From Propionibacterium sp. (GTDB lineage: Bacteria; Actinomycetota; Actinomycetes; Propionibacteriales; Propionibacteriaceae), in contig DUOB01000147.1 in assembly GCA_012839035.1 (NCBI GenBank), positions 1-35,955 on the forward strand: a stretch of DNA of 35,955 nucleotides, in the 5' to 3' direction. Position numbers and translations under genes: made by a program. The notes under the pieces were generated by a model. That model worked only from the letters and a program-made list of their open reading frames with translations, did no database searches and was not told the DNA's origin. Position 1 is the first letter of the stretch. Each line of letters opens with the position of its first letter. This document shows, in pieces, positions 30,463-35,955 of the stretch.

Positions 30463-31734
30463 ATGACACAAATGGCAAGTCGAGAGGCGGAGCGGGAGGT
30501 CCATTTCCCGCAGCCGGATGGATCCCGGGTGCCCTACAAGGTGTTCAGCTCCCAGGAGGTCTATGACCGGGAGCAGGAGCGGATCTATCGGGGACCGCAC
30601 TGGTCGTTCGTGGCCTTGGCCGCGGAGATCCCCAACGTGCACGACTTCAAGGCGACGTTCGTCGGCGACACCCCGGTCGTGATCACGCGCACCGAGGACG
30701 GGTTCGCGTGCTGGGTGAACCGCTGCGCGCACCGCGGTGCGATCGTGTGCCGGGAAAAGTTCGGCAATCGCGCGGATCACACGTGCGTTTATCACCAGTG
30801 GAACTACAACGCGAACGGCGACCTGCAGGGTGTGCCCTTCCGCCGCGGTGTCAAGGCCGAGGGCAAGCGTCTGACCGGCATGGCGAAGGAATTCAAGCCG
30901 GAGAACTATGGCCTGATGAAGCTTCGGGTGGCGGATTTCCACGGTGTGCTGTTCGCCACGTTCTCCGACGAGACGCCGGACATCGAGGACTATCTGGGTC
31001 CGGAGATGAAGCCGTGGGCGGAGCGGATCTTCGCGGGCCGGGAGATCGAATATCTCGGCTGTACGCGGCAGGTCGGCTTCTCCAACTGGAAGCTCTACTA
31101 CGAGAACGTGAAGGACCCCTATCACGCCTCGCTGCTGCACCTGTTCCACACGACGTTCAACATCTTCCGCGTGGGCATGAAGGCGCGATCCATTCCGGAT
31201 TCGCGCCACGGGCTGCATTCGATCATCACGGTGACCAAGCCGGAAGAGGACACCGACACCTCCGAGGCGTACAAGAAGCAGTCGATCCGCTCCATGAACT
31301 CGGGCTTCCAGCTGGAGGATCCCTATCTGCTGGGGCAGATCTCGGAGTATGACGAGGACTGCACCAACCACATCCAGACGATCTTCCCGCAGCTGGTGAT
31401 CCAGCAGATCCACAACACCCTGGTCTGCCGGCAGGTGCTGCCGAAGTCCCCGGGCGAGTTCGAGTTGATCTTCCACTTCTTCGGGTACGCGGACGACACC
31501 CCCGAGTTGCGCGAGCTGCGACTGCTGCAGGCCAACCTGGTCGGCCCGGCGGGCTACATCTCGATGGAGGACACCGAGGTCACCCAGCTCGTGCAGAACG
31601 GCACCGTCCGCGACGGCGAGGCCACCTCCTTCCTCGGCATGGCGCTCGACGCGCCGGAGGAGCAGGACACCAACATCACCGAGAGCCTGATCCGCAACTT
31701 CTGGGCGGGCTATCAGAAAGTCATGGGGTATTGA
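30463..31734 (+). CDS. Rieske aromatic-ring-hydroxylating oxygenase, large subunit
   Basis: This 423-residue alpha subunit inserts oxygen into an aromatic ring. The Rieske [2Fe-2S] centre is bound by Cys88 and His90 (NRCAHRG) and Cys108 and His111 (CVYHQW). The mononuclear iron site is in ENVKDPYHASLLH, with His221, His226 and the bridging Asp218. The third iron ligand is probably Asp370 in SMEDTEV. The whole sequence, including KGxLQGVPFRRGVK-like and MKLRVADFHGVLFATF segments, resembles the salicylate 5-hydroxylase (NagG) and anthranilate dioxygenase (AndAc) branch. A substituted benzoate is therefore the likely substrate, but not certain. It starts a four-component operon, with the beta subunit gene following after three bases, and is divergent from lysR. 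Confidence 0.9.
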   Translation: MTQMASREAEREVHFPQPDGSRVPYKVFSSQEVYDREQERIYRGPHWSFVALAAEIPNVHDFKATFVGDTPVVITRTEDGFACWVNRCAHRGAIVCREKFGNRADHTCVYHQWNYNANGDLQGVPFRRGVKAEGKRLTGMAKEFKPENYGLMKLRVADFHGVLFATFSDETPDIEDYLGPEMKPWAERIFAGREIEYLGCTRQVGFSNWKLYYENVKDPYHASLLHLFHTTFNIFRVGMKARSIPDSRHGLHSIITVTKPEEDTDTSEAYKKQSIRSMNSGFQLEDPYLLGQISEYDEDCTNHIQTIFPQLVIQQIHNTLVCRQVLPKSPGEFELIFHFFGYADDTPELRELRLLQANLVGPAGYISMEDTEVTQLVQNGTVRDGEATSFLGMALDAPEEQDTNITESLIRNFWAGYQKVMGY

Positions 31735-31737
31735 GCA

Positions 31738-32253
31738 ATGACCGACACGCTGCAACCGACCAAGGTCGACATCCAGCCGACCCAGGACCTGACGCTCTGG
31801 CTGGAGATCTTCGAGACCCAGTCCCGCTATTCCCACGCGATCGACGCCGACGACATCGAGACGTGGCCGTCGTTCTTCACCGAGGACGGCGTCTACACGA
31901 TCGTCTCGCGGGAGAACTTCGACCGCGGCCTGCCTGCGCCGATCCTGCACTGCCGCAACCAGGCCATGATGCGTGACCGCGTCATCGCGCTGCGCAACGC
32001 GAACATCTATGAGGAACACCGTTATCGCCACAGCACCCCGGGGCCGGTGATCATCAGCCGGGACGGGGACACCGTGACCACGGAGATGAGCTACATCGTC
32101 GTGCGCACCGGCCAGGCCGGGGATGCCGAGATCTATTCGGCCGGCAGCTATCACGACACGCTGGTGAAGACCGATCAGGGCTGGCGTTACAAGGAGCGGA
32201 AGGTCGTCTATGACACCTCCCGCGTCCTCACCCTGCTGGCCACCCCGATCTGA
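31738..32253 (+). CDS. Ring-hydroxylating oxygenase, small (beta) subunit
   Basis: This 171-residue protein has the cone-shaped NTF2-like fold of oxygenase beta subunits. It begins with an extended N-terminus, then LWLEIFETQSRYSHAIDADD and WPSFFTEDGVYTIVSRENFD. RNANIYEEHRYRHSTPGPVI and GSYHDTLVKTDQGWRYKERK are typical of the salicylate/anthranilate branch. The subunit packs with the large subunit into an alpha3beta3 hexamer and has no cofactor. It starts three bases after the alpha stop, so expression is coupled. The next gene, the ferredoxin, follows after 33 bases with an AAGGGAG ribosome-binding site. Confidence 0.92.
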   Translation: MTDTLQPTKVDIQPTQDLTLWLEIFETQSRYSHAIDADDIETWPSFFTEDGVYTIVSRENFDRGLPAPILHCRNQAMMRDRVIALRNANIYEEHRYRHSTPGPVIISRDGDTVTTEMSYIVVRTGQAGDAEIYSAGSYHDTLVKTDQGWRYKERKVVYDTSRVLTLLATPI

Positions 32254-32286
32254 TCCGAGACCACCATCCGCCAGGAAGGGAGTCTG

Positions 32287-32598
32287 ATGACGACCTGGCA
32301 TGAAGTGATCGCCCTCGACGAGCTCGAGGACGAGGAGCCCACCCCGGTGCAGGTGGGTGACACCCCGATCGCGCTCGTCCGCGTGGATGACGACGTCTTT
32401 GCCCTCCACGACGTCTGCACACACGAGGTCGCACCGCTGTCGGACGGGTTCGTCGAGGACGGCTGCCTGGAGTGCCCACTCCACCAGGGCCTGTTCGACC
32501 TCGCGACCGGCAAGGCGGTCAAGGAACCGTGCACGGTCGATGTCCGGACTTTTCCGACCCGTGTTGTCGATGGCAATGTGGAGATCGGGCTCGACTGA
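32287..32598 (+). CDS. Rieske-type ferredoxin component
   Basis: This 103-residue ferredoxin carries electrons from the reductase to the oxygenase. The [2Fe-2S] ligands are Cys44 and His46 (VCTHEVAPL) and Cys63 and His66 (CPLHQGLFD). The loop between them, with LSDGFVEDGCLE, is usual for oxygenase ferredoxins (NagAb/AndAb type). It is soluble and cytoplasmic. Its start has AAGGGAG upstream. The stop codon TGA (32596-32598) is contained in the first of two hairpins that separate this gene from the reductase gene. Confidence 0.93.
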   Translation: MTTWHEVIALDELEDEEPTPVQVGDTPIALVRVDDDVFALHDVCTHEVAPLSDGFVEDGCLECPLHQGLFDLATGKAVKEPCTVDVRTFPTRVVDGNVEIGLD

Positions 32599-32662
32599 GG
32601 GGAACAACCCCGAGGTTTCCCTCAGCAGCAGGACTGGGGCCGGCGTTCGCGTCGGCCCCAGT
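32595..32662 (+). terminator. Tandem hairpins between ferredoxin and reductase genes
   Basis: Two stems are visible. The first pairs 32595-32605 with 32615-32625 (11 bp with one G-U), includes the ferredoxin stop codon and has a nine-base loop. The second pairs ACTGGGGCCG (32633-32642) perfectly with CGGCCCCAGT (32653-32662). Both are within an operon, so partial termination, or an mRNA-processing or stability element that sets different component levels, is the likely role. Confidence 0.65.
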
Positions 32663-32684
32663 TCCTGTGGATCAGGAGGAACGA

Positions 32685-33896
32685 ATGACCAACACCATCA
32701 TCATTGTCGGCGCCGGCCAAGCCGGTGGGTGGGCGGCGGCGACGCTGCGCAAGGAGGGGTACGCGGGGCGCGTCGTGCTCATCGGCGACGAACCGCACGT
32801 GCCCTATGAGCGGCCGCCGCTGTCGAAGGCGGTCCTCAAGGGGAAGGCCGAACCGCAACACACCCATCTGATGCCTGCCGACCAGTTCGAGGCGCTCGAT
32901 CTCGATTTCCGGCCGAGCACCCGCGTGACCGCGATCGACCCCAAGCATCACGAAGTCGAGCTCGCCGACGGGGAGCGCATCGCCTATGACAAGTTGATCC
33001 TCGCCACGGGTGGCGCCGCGCGTACCCTGCCGATGCCCGGCGGCGATCTGGACGGAGTGCTCACCCTGCGTACCCTCGACGACGCCGCCCGGCTCAAGGA
33101 GCGCCTGACCGAGGGCGCGAGGGTCGTCGTGGTCGGCGGTGGCTGGATCGGCCTGGAGGTCGCGGCCACTGCTCGCGAGGCGGGCGCGGATGTGGTGGTG
33201 GTCGAGGCCATGCCGCGGCTCTGCCAGCGGTCGGTGCCCGAGGTGATCTCCGACTATCTGCTGCGGTTGCACGAGGGTCATGGAGTGGAGGTACGCCTCG
33301 GGTCCGGCGTCCAGCAGATCGCGCGCGAGGGTGACGGTCTGCGCGTGGAGCTGACTGACGGCACCTGGCTGGATGCGGACACCGTGGTCGCGGGCATCGG
33401 GCTGACCCCGCACACCGAGCTGGCCGAGGCCGCGGGGCTGGAGCTCGACGGCGGTGTCGTCGTCGGCCCGGACACCCGCACGAGCGATCCGGACATTTTT
33501 GCGGCGGGTGACGTCGCGGTCGCCGAGAACCCGTGGGTCGGGCGACGCATCCGGCTGGAGTCGTGGCAGAACGCGCAGGACCAGGGCGTCGCCGCGGCGA
33601 AGGCGGCCCTCGGCCAGGACGTTCGGCACGAGCCACTGCCCTGGTTCTGGTCCGACCAGTATGACGTGAACCTGCAGCTCTATGGCCTGTCCAAGCCCGG
33701 GCACACACAGGTGGTGCGTGGAAATCCGGAGGAGGGCACGTTCCTCGTGTTCTTCCTCGACGGCGACAAGATGGTCGCGTCGATGGGCCCGAACGGTGGG
33801 CGCGACCTGCGGACGACCAAGCGAATCATCGAACGCGGCATCCCCGTCGACCCCGTCGCCCTGGCCGATTCGAGCGTCCCGTTGCCGAAGAAATAG
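32685..33896 (+). CDS. NAD(P)H:ferredoxin reductase of the dioxygenase (FAD)
   Basis: This 403-residue flavoprotein transfers electrons from NAD(P)H to the Rieske ferredoxin. It has the FAD-binding motif IIIVGAGQAGGWAAATLRKE at the N-terminus and PYERPPLSKAVLKGK, which is characteristic of BphA4-like reductases. The NAD(P)-binding motif VVVVGGGWIGLEVAATAREA lies near residue 145, and GDVAVAENPWVGRRIRLESW is the second FAD region. A C-terminal domain (about 320-403) has FWSDQYDVNLQLYGLSKPG. The ATG at 32685 follows an ideal AGGAGGA four bases upstream; the frame is open far upstream only because it crosses the ferredoxin gene. The strong separate ribosome-binding site after the hairpins suggests independent setting of its level. 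Confidence 0.93.
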   Translation: MTNTIIIVGAGQAGGWAAATLRKEGYAGRVVLIGDEPHVPYERPPLSKAVLKGKAEPQHTHLMPADQFEALDLDFRPSTRVTAIDPKHHEVELADGERIAYDKLILATGGAARTLPMPGGDLDGVLTLRTLDDAARLKERLTEGARVVVVGGGWIGLEVAATAREAGADVVVVEAMPRLCQRSVPEVISDYLLRLHEGHGVEVRLGSGVQQIAREGDGLRVELTDGTWLDADTVVAGIGLTPHTELAEAAGLELDGGVVVGPDTRTSDPDIFAAGDVAVAENPWVGRRIRLESWQNAQDQGVAAAKAALGQDVRHEPLPWFWSDQYDVNLQLYGLSKPGHTQVVRGNPEEGTFLVFFLDGDKMVASMGPNGGRDLRTTKRIIERGIPVDPVALADSSVPLPKK

Positions 33897-33951
33897 GCTG
33901 GGCCGTGTGAGGCGCTCACATCGGTCGCCTCCGCACATCGGGAGAGGAACT

Positions 33952-34290
33952 ATGGCCTACGGAAAGCAGACACTCGCAGACCTGCGTGAACCGTCGAAGA
34001 ATCTCCGGTCGAAGATCGGGGATGTGTACGCAGGGTTCGGCGCCGTCCACAAGGCGGCACTGGCCGACGGGGCTCTCGACACCAAGACGAAGGAACTCAT
34101 CGCCCTCGCCATCAGCATCACCAGCCAGTGTGACGGCTGCATCTCCTCGCACGCACGCGGTGCAGCCAGCGCCGGTGCCACCGAGGAAGAGGTTGCAGAA
34201 ATGATCGGCGTGGCGATCCTCATGGCCGGCGGGCCGGCAACCGTCTATGGTCCGCGCGCGCTGGAAGCCTTCCAGGAGTTCGCCGGCTGA
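33952..34290 (+). CDS. CMD/AhpD-like protein
   Basis: This 112-residue single-domain protein has the carboxymuconolactone decarboxylase/AhpD motif: KELIALAISITSQCDGCISS, with Cys60, Cys63 and His67. Helices on either side include TEEEVAEMIGVAILMAGGPA. Such a CxxC form is usually a peroxidase or disulfide-relay protein rather than a true decarboxylase, which lacks the cysteines. It lies 55 bases after the reductase gene with GGAGAGG upstream, so it may be the last gene of the dioxygenase operon, protecting against peroxide from uncoupled oxygenase turnover. That role is inferred. A strong hairpin at 34316-34343 closes the operon. Confidence 0.9.
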   Translation: MAYGKQTLADLREPSKNLRSKIGDVYAGFGAVHKAALADGALDTKTKELIALAISITSQCDGCISSHARGAASAGATEEEVAEMIGVAILMAGGPATVYGPRALEAFQEFAG

Positions 34291-34315
34291 GTAGAAGCTC
34301 AGGGGGGACGTGCGC

Positions 34316-34343
34316 GAGGGGCGCCCCGATCGGGACGCCCCTC
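34316..34343. terminator. Strong GC-rich terminator between converging genes
   Basis: GAGGGGCG (34316-34323) pairs with CGCCCCTC (34336-34343), and the inside CCCGATCGGG is itself palindromic, so the stem can be continuous. A second hairpin at 34349-34379 follows. They sit between the CMD gene and the converging patatin gene (ends at 34391) and should stop both. Confidence 0.75.
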
Positions 34344-34390
34344 TGGTCGTCCGGGCCCGCGTGGTCGTTCGGGCCGGACGGGTCGCGCAC

Positions 34391-35419
34391 TCAGGCCGAG
34401 GCGAGCTGCTCGAACGTTGCGAGGTTCGCCGACGTGGTGCGGCCGATCACGGCAGCGGTTTCGGCGAGCCAATCGTCCGCATAGGCGCGGCCCGCATTGT
34501 GCAGCGACTCCAGGAACGGGGCGTGCGCGATCATGCGGCTCTCGGGGTTGAGCTCGCCGGTGACCTCGTTGCCGCGGATGACGTGCCAGCGCATGCGGCG
34601 CAGTCGCTTCTCGAGGCTGCCGACGAAGGGCCAGCGGGAGTCCATGGCCCGCTTCGTGGCCGCGGCGAGCATCTCGGTCTCGCGCAGGAACCCGGAGATG
34701 AACGCGAACTCTGCTTCGCGGGCCTCGATCTGCGAGCTGGTCTCCGGGACCGTTTCGTGTTCGGTGCGCACGATCAGGACGACCAGCACGTCCTCGGCGC
34801 TCGAGTCCATCAGCGGCAGCAGGGGCGGATTGGCGGAGTAGCCACCGTCCCAATAGGGGCGGTCGTTGATCACGACCGGCTGCGACACCTGGGGCAGGCA
34901 GGCGGATGCGAGCACGGCGTCCGCCGAGATCTCGTCCCGGGTGAAGATGCGCATCCGCCCGTTGAGGGCATCGGTGGCCGCGAGATAGATGTCGATGGCC
35001 CGCTTGTCGCCCTGGAGCCCCTCGAAATCGATGTGCTCCTCGAGCGCTTCCCGGAGCGGGTCGAACTTCCACGGGTTGAGCTGGGAGGGAGAGAGCCCGG
35101 CCATCATCATCTGAGCGGCCTTGGCCACCATGCCCAGCGAGGGGTCCTCGTCGTCTCCGGCCAGGAACGCGCTGGAGAAGCCGCTTCCGCCGATCTCGGT
35201 CCAGACCGCGGCAAGCGTCTCGCGGGCGCCGTCCGCTCCGCCGACGCGCAGCCCATGAGCCAGGGCCGCGGCATTGACCGCGCCGGCGCTGGCGCCGGAG
35301 ACGGCACGGAGGTCGAAACGGCCATCTTCCAGGAGGCGATCGAGAACGCCCCAGGTGAATGCCCCATGGGCACCGCCCCCTTGGAGGGCGACGCTGAGTG
35401 GGCGCGGCTTGCGGGCCAT
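34391..35419 (-). CDS. Patatin-like phospholipase family protein
   Basis: This 342-residue alpha/beta lipase has the patatin layout. The oxyanion loop is GGGAHGAF (residues 14-21), the nucleophile elbow is SGASAGAVNA with Ser44, and the second catalytic residue is Asp191 in WDGGYSANP. Patatin-type enzymes cleave acyl chains from phospholipids using a Ser-Asp dyad. There is no signal peptide, so the protein is cytoplasmic or injected. The region 70-120 has DDEDPSLGMVAKAAQMMMAG, and the C-terminus (about 240-340) is helical. The ATG at 35419 is preceded by AGGAG six bases upstream. The gene is transcribed leftward towards the CMD gene, and the two share the terminator between them. It has no obvious functional partner here. 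Confidence 0.92.
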   Translation of the reverse strand: MARKPRPLSVALQGGGAHGAFTWGVLDRLLEDGRFDLRAVSGASAGAVNAAALAHGLRVGGADGARETLAAVWTEIGGSGFSSAFLAGDDEDPSLGMVAKAAQMMMAGLSPSQLNPWKFDPLREALEEHIDFEGLQGDKRAIDIYLAATDALNGRMRIFTRDEISADAVLASACLPQVSQPVVINDRPYWDGGYSANPPLLPLMDSSAEDVLVVLIVRTEHETVPETSSQIEAREAEFAFISGFLRETEMLAAATKRAMDSRWPFVGSLEKRLRRMRWHVIRGNEVTGELNPESRMIAHAPFLESLHNAGRAYADDWLAETAAVIGRTTSANLATFEQLASA

Positions 35420-35619
35420 GGAGGTCTCCTGACGTCGAGTGCTTGATTTCCCGATCAGGTTAGCTGGGTGCTAGCGCAGCGCCCGCGCAGCGACACGCAC
35501 GGCGGCACATCCTCTCCGCCATGTGCCCGCTGATAGGCGGAAACGACATTCGACGCCCGCCGAAGCGGGCGCCGGGTGTTCTGCTCCAGCGAACGCCACG
35601 TCCCGAATCACCACCAACC
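35420..35619. other. Upstream region of the patatin gene, no gene seen
   Basis: The first part is the patatin leader. At 35554-35571 CGCCCGC, loop CGAA, GCGGGCG forms a 7-bp tetraloop hairpin with no coding gene next to it. Open frames in this stretch run in several phases and continue into the repeats, so none is accepted as a gene. Confidence 0.5.
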
Positions 35620-35790
35620 ACCTGTCTGTCGCCCCACCACCTGCGAACTTGCGACCTGTCGCCCCGCCACCAGCACCTGTCGCCCCGCCACCTGCACCTG
35701 TCGCCCCGCCACCTGCACCTGTTCTCCCACCACCTGCGACCTTGCGACCTGTCGCCGGCGCCACCTGCACCTGTCCACCTGTCACCAGCC
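35620..35790. repeat. Minisatellite with a 21-base core unit
   Basis: A 21-base unit beginning ACCTGTCGCCCCGCCACC repeats at 35654, 35675 and 35696, the last two copies identical. Longer or shorter variants flank it from 35620 to about 35790. A roughly 30-base higher-order copy containing CTTGCGACCTGTCGCC occurs at 35635-35664 and again at 35728-35757. No protein fits it convincingly; translated forward it gives only Pro/Ala repeats. Confidence 0.8.
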
Positions 35791-35807
35791 ACCCGCGGCT
35801 CATGCAT

Positions 35808-35949
35808 CGTTGCCCGGGTTTCGTCACGTTGCCCGGGTTAATGCTTCTTTGCCCGGGCACTAGCCCGGGCGAGGAGCTAGGCAGGTGGGTAACGTGACCA
35901 AACCCGGGCAACGTGAACCCCCAACGGGTGTGCCAACCCGGGCAACGTG
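35808..35949. repeat. CCCGGG-centred dispersed repeat, both orientations
   Basis: The 15-base sequence AACCCGGGCAACGTG occurs at 35901-35915 and 35935-35949 and as its exact reverse complement at 35825-35839. Shorter copies lie at 35808-35820 and 35849-35858. In the middle, GCCCGGGC at 35851-35858 and 35863-35870 can form an 8-bp hairpin with a four-base loop. The copies at 35825 and 35901 make a larger 15-bp inverted repeat around it. The array may continue past the window edge. Confidence 0.8.
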
Positions 35950-35955
35950 CGCGCA

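Noticed and set aside
30424..32607. A reverse open frame of about 730 codons
   Set aside because: It is antisense to the Rieske alpha, beta and ferredoxin genes. No domain is recognisable and its composition is that of an antisense shadow.
35620..35790. CRISPR array
   Set aside because: Units are directly adjacent with no unique spacers, unit length varies, and no cas gene is nearby.
35523..35897. A Pro/Ala-repeat forward frame of 124 codons
   Set aside because: It is formed by the minisatellite and CCCGGG repeats; no ribosome-binding site or domain is present, and other frames through the same repeats are equally open.

Overview
The window is GC-rich chromosomal DNA with tightly packed genes, frequent 4-nt ATGA start/stop overlaps and actinobacterial gene families: a YceI-like protein with an atypical N-terminus, a baeRF protein, an anchored DUF1524-type nuclease with a Cys-rich tail, and a NarL-type regulator with its kinase. 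I read it as a free-living actinomycete. Propionibacteriaceae-like ancestry is possible, but the genus cannot be fixed from sequence alone. I see no rRNA, tRNA, CRISPR array, transposase or phage gene.

Layout. 1-7.8 kb is a stress and ion block: partial YceI, VIT/CCC1 metal transporter, and a minus-strand series of universal stress protein, P-type ATPase, histidine kinase and response regulator, with a divergent baeRF release-factor-like gene. 8.2-9.2 kb is a membrane-anchored HNH nuclease. 9.2-20.7 kb is the most interesting part. A minus-strand uronate operon (uxaC, uxuB-like, gluconokinase) is divergent from a LarA-family nickel hydroxyacid racemase/epimerase homologue. These are followed by a LacI regulator and the nickel-pincer cofactor genes larE, larB and larC, with a fused dihydroxyacetone-kinase-like gene among them. 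20.8-23.3 kb holds small redox and detoxification genes: VOC, and a GNAT/CMD/pirin operon divergent from a MarR regulator with a well-defined operator/promoter. 23.3-24.6 kb is an M20 amidohydrolase. 24.8-29.4 kb is a reduced Pel-like exopolysaccharide locus (pelG-like, pelF-like, GHL15-like hydrolase). 29.4-34.3 kb is a LysR regulator divergent from a four-component Rieske dioxygenase operon ending in a CMD/AhpD-like gene. 34.4-35.4 kb is a patatin-like phospholipase. The last 0.5 kb is non-coding and repeat-rich.

How the genes fit together. UxaC would make D-fructuronate from D-glucuronate, and the UxuB-like enzyme would reduce it to D-mannonate. D-mannonate is the C2 epimer of D-gluconate. 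The only sugar-acid kinase here is a gluconokinase, and the divergent gene belongs to a family known to include D-gluconate 2-epimerases. The simplest reading is a route from glucuronate through mannonate and gluconate to 6-phosphogluconate. It would replace mannonate dehydratase and the KDG branch with a nickel-dependent epimerase whose cofactor genes lie next door. This is inference from gene content and chemistry and needs biochemical proof.
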